NCBI GenBank assembly: GCA_036258055.1
Contig: DATAEK010000418.1
Location: forward strand, 1-23,495
Reading direction: 5' to 3'
DNA: 23,495 nucleotides
Origin: DATAEK01 sp036258055
GTDB taxonomy: Bacteria > Acidobacteriota > Vicinamibacteria > Vicinamibacterales > 2-12-FULL-66-21
Shown here: positions 1-6,702 of the stretch, one piece after another
Layout of the letters: each line of letters begins with the position of its first letter
How positions within the stretch are numbered: position 1 is the first letter of the stretch
Program-made: the position numbers and the translations under genes
The notes under the pieces: generated by a model
Told to the model about the DNA's origin: nothing
Database searches by the model: none
What the model saw: only the letters and a program-made list of their open reading frames with translations

Positions 1-210
1 CGAACTCAGGTTCTGTTGATATAGTACTTGAGGCGATCCTGCCGGTGGCGCTCGGCGCTCTGATCTTCGGCGCGTTCTGTTTGGGGTCCTACGTGTTCCA
101 CCTCCTCATTGGACACGGCGAATTTGCCAGGCGAACCCTGGCTTGGAGCCGACGTGCGTGAAGTGCCCCAGAAACACGGGCGACCCTTGGTCTCCGGCGC
201 AGTTGCGTTC

Positions 211-1824
211 GTGGAGCGTAACACTTCGCCTCGTTCGAACGGGCGTCGCGTCCGGTTCGCCGTGCCAGGCATCGCCCTCTTGGTGTGCGCCGCCTGCGCC
301 TCACTTCCGAAGACGCACACATGCAGCCCCTCGTTTGCGCTCGCTGATACCGCCGACTCGACGTCGCTCGGGCGAGTGGCGGCCCGCAGGATGACCGAGT
401 TGAACGGACCGTCGGGCATCAACCTGATACCCCGCGGTCCCGATGCGTTCCTTGCGCGCCTCACCCTCGTCGATCTCGCCGAGCGCAGCCTCGACCTGCA
501 GTACTACAGCTGGCACGACGACACGGTCGGCAAGCTACTGGTCGGGGCCGTGCTGCGCGCGGCTGATCGTGGCGTCCGCGTGCGACTGCTCATCGACGAC
601 GTGGGCGCGTCGCCGGACGATCGGACGCTGCTGCTGCTCGACGCGCACCCGAAGATCGAGGTGCGACTCTTCAATCCCATTTCCTCGCGGTCGGTCAGGG
701 CGCTCTGGATGATCTCGGACTTTTCGCGCGTCAACCGCCGCATGCACAACAAGTCGATCACAGCGGACAACCAGATGACGATCGTCGGTGGACGGAACAT
801 CGGCGACGAGTACTTCGAGGCCAACACGGCGATGAACTACGCCGACCTCGACGCGCTCGCGATCGGCGCCGCCGTCGCTGCGGTCTCAGCCAGGTTCGAT
901 CGCTACTGGAATAGCCCGATCGTCTACGGGATCACCGAGCTGCGTCACGAGTCGCCTGCGTCCGGCGACCTCGAACGCGCGGCGGCCGGGCTGCGTGCGT
1001 TCGAACAGCAGCAGCGAGACGCGCGTTTCGCCCAGACGATGCGCGACAGCCGGCTCTCGCAGGAGCTGCGCAACGGCGGCGTCTCCTTCAGCCCCGCGCG
1101 CATCGAGGTCACGTCGGACGATCCCATCAAGGTGGAGCAGCCCGGGAAAGACCGTTCCCAGAACCTGATGCCGCAGCTCAGGCCGCAGTTCGACGGCGCG
1201 CGCGAGTCGGTGATGCTCGTGTCGCCGTACTTCGTGCCCCGCAAGGGCGGCGTCGAGTTCCTCCGGTCGCTGCGTGCGCGAGGGGTCCGGGTGAGGGTGC
1301 TCACCAACGGCCTCGCATCGACCGACGTGTTGCCCGTTTTCGGCAAGTACAAGAAGTACCGCCGTCAGCTGCTCGAAGCGGGCGTCGAGCTCTACGAGAT
1401 CGATCCCGCTTACGACCTCGACGGACCGGCCGGCCCGCTGCAGACCTCCGACGACGCGAACGCGACCGACGCGAAAGCGCCGCGCGCGGCGCTGCACGGC
1501 AAGGTCTTGTCGTTCGACTGCCTCCAGTTCTTCGTGGGGTCGATGAACCTCGATCCGCGGTCGGCGTTCACGAACACCGAGATCGGGTTCCTCGTCGATG
1601 CGCCCGACGTCGCGGGACCCCTGTGCGAAGGCCTGGAGGCGACGTTCGCACGCGGTGCCTTCCGCCTCGAGCTGACGACGACGTCGAACGGTGCCAGGCA
1701 CCTGGAATGGGTGGATACCGACAAGGGACGCGAGCAGCGCTTCACAAGCGAGCCGCGCGCGAGCCGCTGGCAGCGCTTCAAGGCGTGGATGTTCGGGATC
1801 ATGCCGATCGAATCGCTGATGTAA
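211..1824 (+). CDS. Phospholipase D / cardiolipin synthase-like exported protein
   Basis: The protein has two complete HKD motifs, the signature of the phospholipase D superfamily. With a GTG start at 211 it has 537 residues; motif 1 has H179, K181 and D186, followed by a GGRN stretch, and motif 2 has H429, K431 and D436, followed by GSMN. Two HKD motifs in a chain of this length fit ClsC-type cardiolipin synthases or related phosphatidyltransferases acting on membrane phospholipids. A hydrophobic segment around residues 17-32 with two cysteines looks like a signal or lipoprotein leader, but the -3 position of the lipobox is not canonical. The frame is open back to a TTG at 109; I prefer 211 because it places the hydrophobic segment near the N-terminus, although no clear ribosome binding site supports either start. 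Family assignment is firm; substrate and exact start are not. Confidence 0.88.
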   Translation: MERNTSPRSNGRRVRFAVPGIALLVCAACASLPKTHTCSPSFALADTADSTSLGRVAARRMTELNGPSGINLIPRGPDAFLARLTLVDLAERSLDLQYYSWHDDTVGKLLVGAVLRAADRGVRVRLLIDDVGASPDDRTLLLLDAHPKIEVRLFNPISSRSVRALWMISDFSRVNRRMHNKSITADNQMTIVGGRNIGDEYFEANTAMNYADLDALAIGAAVAAVSARFDRYWNSPIVYGITELRHESPASGDLERAAAGLRAFEQQQRDARFAQTMRDSRLSQELRNGGVSFSPARIEVTSDDPIKVEQPGKDRSQNLMPQLRPQFDGARESVMLVSPYFVPRKGGVEFLRSLRARGVRVRVLTNGLASTDVLPVFGKYKKYRRQLLEAGVELYEIDPAYDLDGPAGPLQTSDDANATDAKAPRAALHGKVLSFDCLQFFVGSMNLDPRSAFTNTEIGFLVDAPDVAGPLCEGLEATFARGAFRLELTTTSNGARHLEWVDTDKGREQRFTSEPRASRWQRFKAWMFGIMPIESLM

Positions 1825-2026
1825 GGCGAGACCCGGCGCGCGGCGACGTGCACGCGGCCGTCGCACTGAGCGACGCGGCGGTTACGCGGGATAGCGTTAT
1901 CGCGCTCCCAGGCGCTCGAACGCGGCGCGATCGGCTCCGATGACATCGGCGTCGAGCAGCTGCGCCGTGGCTGCCGCTGAGGGGAGGGGATCTGCGCTTT
2001 CGCTGAAGGACTGCTTCGGCAACGCT

Positions 2027-2671
2027 TCAGCGCACCACGCCGGGCGTGTCGGTAAAAACGATCTCGCACCGCAGCTCGAACGGGTTCGCGATCTTCTGCG
2101 TCGGCTCCGGCGGCTTGTCGTTCGTTTCGGACCACCACGCAAACGCGCCCTCGCGCGTCTTGTCGGCGGTGACCCACGGGCCCCACTCGTTCGGCGGCTG
2201 ATCGCCGAGCATCGGCAGGTGAAAGATCTCGGACGGGTCGTACTTCGTTTCGGATCCCTGCCGCGGCCACGAGATCTGCACCAGATAGCTCGAGCGCCCG
2301 TCAACGTCTGCTTCGTGGAGGACGTCCTCGATCTTCCACAGACGGTATCCGTCCCGCGTTTCGAATTTCACGGAATCGAGTCCGCCGGTCTGCGCGGTGC
2401 CCGGCTGCAGCAGCTGGACGGACATCAGGTCGCCCGAGTCCGGAGTGGAAAGCGGATCCGGCAGTTCGCGCGCGACCGGCACGCGCAGCTCGCAGCGGCG
2501 GTTCACCCAGTTCTTCGTCACGCGATCGCGGACGAACACGAAGTTGGTGCGCGTCGTCCGGAAGTGTTCCGCCGCGTAGCGGCCGCGCTGCGCGGAGCAG
2601 GCGGCCGGCACCGTCATCGACGCGATCCACAGCACCGCCGCGCACGCGCCTCTGAAATGCCGGTTCGTCAT
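2027..2671 (-). CDS. Exported hypothetical protein (214 aa)
   Basis: I do not recognise this family. The start at 2671 is chosen because a GGGGAGA ribosome binding site lies a few bases upstream and the first 25 or so residues form a signal peptide: basic MTNRHFR, then a hydrophobic run ending in VPAACSAQ. The cysteine might be lipidated, but the lipobox is imperfect. The mature part is mixed alpha/beta in character, rich in tryptophan and charged residues, with no further membrane segment and no motif I can name. The frame continues upstream of 2671, but that part belongs to a decayed protease reading frame and should not be added to this protein. The gene is convergent with the phospholipase D gene, about 200 bases apart. 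An envelope or periplasmic location is inferred from the leader only. Confidence 0.7.
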   Translation of the reverse strand: MTNRHFRGACAAVLWIASMTVPAACSAQRGRYAAEHFRTTRTNFVFVRDRVTKNWVNRRCELRVPVARELPDPLSTPDSGDLMSVQLLQPGTAQTGGLDSVKFETRDGYRLWKIEDVLHEADVDGRSSYLVQISWPRQGSETKYDPSEIFHLPMLGDQPPNEWGPWVTADKTREGAFAWWSETNDKPPEPTQKIANPFELRCEIVFTDTPGVVR

Positions 2672-2694
2672 GACGTCTCCCCGCAGGCCGCTGA

Positions 2695-3010
2695 TCATAC
2701 GTTGCGCCGCCCTCGGTCGCCGCTGTGCCGGCTCGCCTTGCTCCTGCTCATCGGTCTGAACGTGTTCCTGCTGCCGTATGCCGCCAGGGGCATGCGACAG
2801 ACCAAGCGCATGACCGAGTTCGTGGGCGATCGTGAGCCCGACCCAGATGCCCGACCTCCAGCGTTGCCAATGCCGGGTGCCACGACCGGTCGGGCTCGAC
2901 CGCATCTTCAGAGTCACCCCGCCGGTTGCGATTCAGATAGACGAGCACAATCGGCGGATCGGTCCGGGCATCGTGTACGACCTCTCCGCTGTCATCGGGG
3001 TCCGCCAACG
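2695..3010 (-). pseudogene. Remnant of a metzincin-like metalloprotease
   Basis: On the minus strand, positions 2824-2792 encode HELGHALGLSH, a perfect HExxHxxGxxH zinc-binding motif of M10/metzincin peptidases, preceded by hydrophobic WVGLTIA. No intact frame surrounds it. The upstream part, whose coding sequence ADPDDSGEVVHDARTDPP starts near 3008, is in a different frame from the motif. After the motif the frame runs into low-complexity sequence with no Met-turn. At least one frameshift is therefore needed, and no complete protease (usually 200 residues or more) can be rebuilt. The open frame reads on into the signal peptide of the following exported protein, which would give a false fusion. 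I read this as a decayed gene; the motif is clear, the limits are approximate. Confidence 0.55.
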
Positions 3011-3221
3011 CCCCGTCGCTTCAACCGAGGGCAAGCGGAGAACTCGTCCAAAGACTCACAGGACGGACCAGATCGCAAGGCACGTCGGCGGCGGACCGGT
3101 CCACCTGCTCAATCATTGCGTCGTGCGACGCTTCTGCCTGTCGCGCCAGTTGAACGTGTCGGAGCTGTCGGGAGGGATTCTGATCCTTTGGTGCCAGAGA
3201 CTTCGGGGATAGGAGTCTACT

Positions 3222-3482
3222 CTACCGACGCAGTGCGAAATCAGCCCTGCGGCGCAGCGCAGCCTGCTCCATCCGATAATGGTGGCGCACCGAGCGCGCA
3301 TCGTACAGAGCCGCGGCAACGTGCGCGACCAAATCCCACCGGTTTCGACGACGATAGTTATAGACCGCCCCCAACACGTGCAGGGCTGTCAAAGCGCCGT
3401 GGACGAAGCAACCAAGGGCGTGCACCTCGGGTGGTTCACGGGACACGAACTCATCACTCTTCTCGGTCAGAGCGTTATGCAT
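3222..3482 (-). CDS. Small hypothetical protein (86 aa)
   Basis: This 86-residue frame has protein-like composition: an acidic N-terminus (NALTEKSDEF), a central hydrophobic helix with regularly placed histidines (ALGCFVHGALTALHVLGAVY), then a basic YRRRNRWD segment and a second helix (LVAHVAAALYDARSVRHH). It resembles short one-helix hypothetical proteins of soil bacteria, which I recall only loosely and cannot name as a family. The ATG at 3482 is preferred; the frame is open to 3569, but the extra residues look random. There is no strong ribosome binding site. It could be a small membrane-associated protein. No function is proposed. Confidence 0.45.
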   Translation of the reverse strand: MHNALTEKSDEFVSREPPEVHALGCFVHGALTALHVLGAVYNYRRRNRWDLVAHVAAALYDARSVRHHYRMEQAALRRRADFALRR

Positions 3483-3645
3483 GGGCCACGACGTACTGTG
3501 CCAGTGCAATCGCGACGCCACCAATGAGATGCCGTGATTTCGCCCAATGCGGCCATGGCGATGCCTCAATGGTCGCCAGTAAGCAGACGAAGTGCTGGAT
3601 GGAGACAGAAGGTTTTCCGCCGTCTCAATCGCGACCGGCCCGACG

Positions 3646-3738
3646 ATGGCGAAGCCATTTCACAGGACATTCACCCGGACGGATCTCGCCGACCTGTTGG
3701 CCAAACTCAAGGCGAAGGAGCTGGGCCGCGCGGCCTGA
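3646..3738 (+). CDS. Possible 30-residue ORF or gene fragment
   Basis: Inside the 485-base stretch between 3483 and 3967, one short plus-strand frame stands out. It starts MAKPFHRTF and continues as a plausible amphipathic helix, TDLADLLAKLKAKELGRAA, ending in TGA. There is no convincing ribosome binding site, and the frame is open further upstream. It may be a true small protein, the tail of a lost gene, or chance. Apart from this and the short ORF at 3888-3971, I see no gene in the stretch. Confidence 0.2.
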   Translation: MAKPFHRTFTRTDLADLLAKLKAKELGRAA

Positions 3739-3887
3739 CCGGAAAAATACGTCACCGTAATTGTGAAACACAGCACTTAGCCAGCGTTGAAATCGACATG
3801 GAACGCACCCGCGGCAACCTGCTCCGTCCTGTACGCCATGTCTGTCGCGTACCCGCGTCCTGTCCGAGTCGTCTCGTGCTGCCGGCG

Positions 3888-3971
3888 TTAGAGGTCGCCA
3901 GGATCCCCCGTCTGCACGAAACGGTCGAATCGCATGTGCTGCAGATAGCGTTTCTGGTAGCCCCAGGTCAT
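3888..3971 (-). CDS. Possible 27-residue ORF coupled to the DUF4136 gene
   Basis: The ATG of this frame overlaps the TGA stop of the upstream DUF4136 gene in an ATGA arrangement, the classic layout for translational coupling. The product starts MTWGYQKRYLQHMRFDRF and ends TGDPGDL, 27 residues in all, rich in aromatic and basic residues, with no membrane segment. It is too short to compare with any family I know. It may be a true coupled microprotein, or the C-terminal remnant of a longer gene that lost its start. Confidence 0.3.
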   Translation of the reverse strand: MTWGYQKRYLQHMRFDRFVQTGDPGDL

Positions 3972-4519
3972 TTGATCACTGAAGCAGTGTCCCCCGTCAA
4001 CGGGGGCGGCGGGAAATTCTTGAACATCTTCAACAGCGCACCACTCAGTTTGTTCGCAGTCTTCCCGGACTCGACCGACAGCGCTTTGGGGGAGGTGCCT
4101 CTCCAGATGGCGTTTCTGGTCCGTCCGTCGAAAATGTCGACGACGAGCGTTCCTACATCATAGGTGTTTGGATCCGGCTCGGCGGACTCGAAACCACCGA
4201 GCCAGCGCCAGCCTCCATCGACGCCGTCGTAGAACGCGTACAGCGTTCGCTGCTGTTCCGTCGCCACATGGGCGGCGACGCCCAGGTCGCCGTCGATCGA
4301 GACCCGCTGCAGGCCGCTTCGTGTCAACGCTGAATCGACTGCCTCGACGATCCGCGTTCGAATTGCTGGGTCGTTCGTGTTCGGCTCCTTGATCCACGTG
4401 AACGTCCTGTACTGAGCGAAGTTCGCGCGAATGTCGAAGAGCGTGACTTTTTGGGCGACCGTGACGTTAACGACCCCGGCCGCCAAAGCGATTCCAAGTA
4501 GAACTGGTGTGACTCGCAT
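3968..4519 (-). CDS. DUF4136 domain-containing exported protein
   Basis: The 183-residue product has a signal peptide (MRVTPVLLGIALAAG, cleavage probably after VTVAQ) followed by the DUF4136 pattern: a beta-strand with DxRANFAQYRTFTW, a helix TRIVEAVDSALTRSGL, then VAAHVATEQ, the YDVGTLVVDIFD strand and IWRGTSPKAL near the end. DUF4136 proteins are about 180-200 residues long and are found in the envelope of many Gram-negative bacteria; their role is unknown. The start at 4519 is chosen because it begins directly at the signal peptide; the longer frame to 4576 would bury it. No clear ribosome binding site is visible. The upstream stretch from 4520 to 4941 contains no gene that I can support. 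Family assignment is confident. Confidence 0.85.
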   Translation of the reverse strand: MRVTPVLLGIALAAGVVNVTVAQKVTLFDIRANFAQYRTFTWIKEPNTNDPAIRTRIVEAVDSALTRSGLQRVSIDGDLGVAAHVATEQQRTLYAFYDGVDGGWRWLGGFESAEPDPNTYDVGTLVVDIFDGRTRNAIWRGTSPKALSVESGKTANKLSGALLKMFKNFPPPPLTGDTASVIK

Positions 4520-4941
4520 TGTGCTGGAAAGCTGCAGCGCAAGGGTAATGCCAAGGCGCCAGACAACCGAGCCCACGCCCCCCGACCGATCGCCGTTCGG
4601 TCAGGGCTGCCGAATGGCGGCATTTCGCGTGTTTCTGTAGGGTCACGGTCTTCTGGAACGTGTGTATTGGTGCACGAAAACGTACGCCATAAGGTGCGCG
4701 TCGTCGCGCAACCGTTACGACCAGCGCAGAAGGAATACAAGCCGAGGCGCCGCCAGCTTCCGCCCGTTGGCGTGCACTAGTGCGCACGACTGCTCAGAAC
4801 TGTCGCGTGCTCCACGACCGGCGCGCTGATCGGTCAGCGCAGGCGCGGGATTCCACGACTAGACGAAGTGGCCCCGAAGTTGCCGTGTGACTGTTCGCAT
4901 GAAGGGGATCGACGCGATCCACCCGAGTGGAGGTGATCGTC

Positions 4942-5013
4942 ATGAGGCGCAGCAAGCGGATGCTCCGGATTCTTCGGGCAGAGTATCGCGTGGTCTGGAT
5001 TCGGAGCTGGTAG
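4942..5013 (+). CDS. Possible 23-residue basic microprotein with a strong RBS
   Basis: An ATG at 4942 follows GGAGGTGATCGTC, a near-perfect Shine-Dalgarno sequence at good spacing and one of the best in the window. The frame encodes a 23-residue basic peptide beginning MRRSKRMLRILRAEYR and ending VVWIRSW before a TAG. It lies about 190 bases upstream of the Os1348-like gene on the same strand. It could be a leader peptide, an independent microprotein or a chance frame behind a fortuitous purine-rich site. Only the ribosome binding site and the cationic, amphipathic composition support it. Confidence 0.3.
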   Translation: MRRSKRMLRILRAEYRVVWIRSW

Positions 5014-5127
5014 GTGGACGTCCGGCCGTTTGGACAGGGCGGCGGAGACGGTTCGCACTGTTCGGGTTCTCTCCCACGGCGACGATAGAGAAGTGAGGTG
5101 ACGCCCGGGGAACGGGTTCCCTGACGT

Positions 5128-5141
5128 CGTCATCGATGACG
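5128..5141. promoter_or_regulatory. 14-bp perfect palindrome upstream of the Os1348-like gene
   Basis: CGTCATCGATGACG is a perfect 14-bp palindrome centred about 65 bases before the ATG at 5200. Its place in an intergenic leader fits a dimeric repressor or activator site, but no copy elsewhere in the window supports this. Confidence 0.2.
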
Positions 5142-5199
5142 GCAGCGTTGGCACGAGCGTTCCCAAGGCTGCCATCGAATCCGGCAACGGGTGGCTACC

Positions 5200-5409
5200 A
5201 TGACACGAAACACGGTTGGAATCGTCATCGAGCGACTGCTCACGGATGAAGACCTCCGAGTCCGATTTGCGCTTGATCGGATCGATACTCTGGCGCTGCT
5301 CAGGGGGCAAGGCTTCGAACTGACATCTGACGAGATCGATCTGTTTATTCTGGCGGATCCTCGTCTGTGGTTCTGGGGCAGCGCAGTTGTCGGTGAACTG
5401 GTTCACTGA
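5200..5409 (+). CDS. Os1348/NHLP-clan-like small protein
   Basis: This 69-residue protein begins MTRNTVGIVIERLLTDEDLR and continues VRFALDRIDTLALLRGQGFELTSDEIDLF-type sequence. It has the helix pattern of the Os1348 family in the NHLP clan: a short helix, 'LLTDExLRxRF', a loop, then 'GFELTxDEI'. Some clan members are leader peptides of ribosomally made, modified peptides (RiPPs), others are stand-alone small proteins. The residues after the conserved block (ADPRLWFWGSAVVGELVH) would be the core peptide if this were a RiPP, but they lack cysteine, serine or threonine clusters, and no maturation enzyme or exporter lies in the window. The ATG at 5200 has GGGTGG upstream at fair spacing; a GTG at 5191 would add three residues. 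Confidence 0.65.
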   Translation: MTRNTVGIVIERLLTDEDLRVRFALDRIDTLALLRGQGFELTSDEIDLFILADPRLWFWGSAVVGELVH

Positions 5410-5497
5410 GAAGAAGCCTGATCAGAGTGGGTTCCGATCGGGCCGCCATTCACCTGCCGCTTTGCAGATTCCTGCGGACTTCTCGAGCCTGACCACG

Positions 5498-5962
5498 TTA
5501 CATGTCGCTGTAGAAATCGCCAGCGTCGAGCGAGCCGACGCAATCCGGCGCTGTGCCCATGCTTCGCCTGAGCACCGCGCGACAGCGCGCGAGCAGCTCG
5601 CCGACGTCGAACGGCTTCGCGACGTAGTCGTCGGCGCCAGAATCAAGCGCTTCGACCGTCGATCGCTCAACATCGTCGCCGGACACCACGATGATGGGCA
5701 CATTCGACGCCGCCCGAATATGCCGACAGAGCTCTATGCCGTTCATCGGTGCCATGCACAGGTCTGTGATGACGAGCCCTGGACACCACTCGCGGAAGCT
5801 CTCGAGCGCGTCGCGTCCTTCGGCTGCGGTACGCACGTGATACCCATCCATTGAGAGCATGTGACGCAACAAGTTCCTGACGCTCGGATCGTCGTCCACG
5901 ACGAGAACCCGCGATTTGTCGAGGGCGGTGGTCTTGAGCAGCTCCACGGATCGCACGGGCAA
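5498..5962 (-). CDS. Response regulator receiver protein lacking an output domain
   Basis: Residues 17-135 form a complete receiver domain: acidic pocket D23-D25, phospho-acceptor D67 (VITDLCM), S94 in place of the switch Thr/Ser, and K116 in AKPF. It would accept a phosphoryl group from a histidine kinase. The sequence is closest to OmpR/KdpE-type regulators and ends just where their winged-helix domain would begin, after GDFYSDM. An in-frame TAA there suggests loss of the DNA-binding part, though single-domain receivers also occur naturally. The longest start at 5962 is a TTG; GTG codons 2 and 6 codons later are alternatives and no strong ribosome binding site decides. The Fis-type remnant is 60 bases upstream on the same strand. 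Confidence 0.75.
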   Translation of the reverse strand: MPVRSVELLKTTALDKSRVLVVDDDPSVRNLLRHMLSMDGYHVRTAAEGRDALESFREWCPGLVITDLCMAPMNGIELCRHIRAASNVPIIVVSGDDVERSTVEALDSGADDYVAKPFDVGELLARCRAVLRRSMGTAPDCVGSLDAGDFYSDM

Positions 5963-6022
5963 GGGCCAACCGCCGGGGCGACAAGCGCCACAGCAACTGG
6001 CTCCAGAGCGCCACCGTTTCGC

Positions 6023-6172
6023 TCAACTGTTCGCCTGTTCCACGATTCCGTAGCGTCGCAGCCGCACGTACAGCTGCGTTCGCGTCAAGCCGAGGCGCCG
6101 TGCGGTCTTCGCCTTGTTCCAATCGGTCTGTCGCAGCGTGCTTTCGATCGTCTGGCGTTCGATCGTCGCGAG
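6023..6172 (-). pseudogene. Isolated Fis-type HTH, tail of a sigma-54 regulator
   Basis: The last 49 residues of this frame are a good Fis/HTH_8 domain: LATIERQTIESTLRQ, then TDWNKAKTARRLGLTRTQLY and the basic VRLRRYGIVEQ. This domain normally closes NtrC-family activators, after a sigma-54-interacting AAA+ domain. Upstream the frame stays open to 6502, but the sequence is not recognisable: no Walker A, Walker B or GAFTGA motif. So only the DNA-binding tail survives, or the rest has been scrambled. The coordinates cover the recognisable part. A small stand-alone Fis-like protein starting somewhere upstream is possible but has no evident start or ribosome binding site. The region from 6173 to 6702 shows no other gene. 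Confidence 0.55.
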
Positions 6173-6702
6173 ATTCGCCGTCGCCGGCACGGACGCCAGC
6201 TTCGGGTGCAAGGAGAGATGGCGACGCTCGACGCGCTCGACCGAGGATCTTCCGGAGCACGAGTGGAGCACGATCGCGGGGCACGAGGAGTTCTCGACCG
6301 TGAGCGATCTGCGACGAGTTCGAACGCCGTCCACCGAGGCCGAGCCGAACATCCTCGGCCGATTAGTCACCGCGCTGGCTGAAAACGAACACCGCCAATT
6401 CTGACAACCGCGAGAATGCAACAGATGCCGCTTCAGGATCGATCCGCAAGGGAAGTCCGCGGAGCCGGCGACGGAGGCATCTGCGACGCCGGCGCGCGTC
6501 ACCGTTGGCCTTCCTCGATGGCGGATCGCACTTCATCCGTGTCCTCGCTTCGAATGCGGTGACCTTCGCCACCTGGGGCTCGTCACATCAACCTCTTTTG
6601 ACCAGGCCAGCACCCGTGGGACAGGCCCGGGTGCGCCGATGAGCACGTCAGGCACGGCTGGCGGGTCTCAAACGCACGCCGCGCGTCGGCGAGTGAGCGC
6701 AG

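Noticed and set aside
886..1866. Minus-strand frame of 326 codons opposite the phospholipase D gene
   Set aside because: Antisense to well conserved HKD coding sequence, and its arginine-rich composition is typical of a shadow frame.
1940..3760. Long plus-strand open frame of about 600 codons
   Set aside because: It runs antisense to the exported protein and the protease remnant, has arginine/proline-rich low-complexity sequence and no recognisable domain; it is a GC-rich shadow frame.
4834..5406. Minus-strand frame of 190 codons opposite the Os1348-like gene
   Set aside because: Composition is not protein-like, whereas the plus strand matches a known small-protein pattern.
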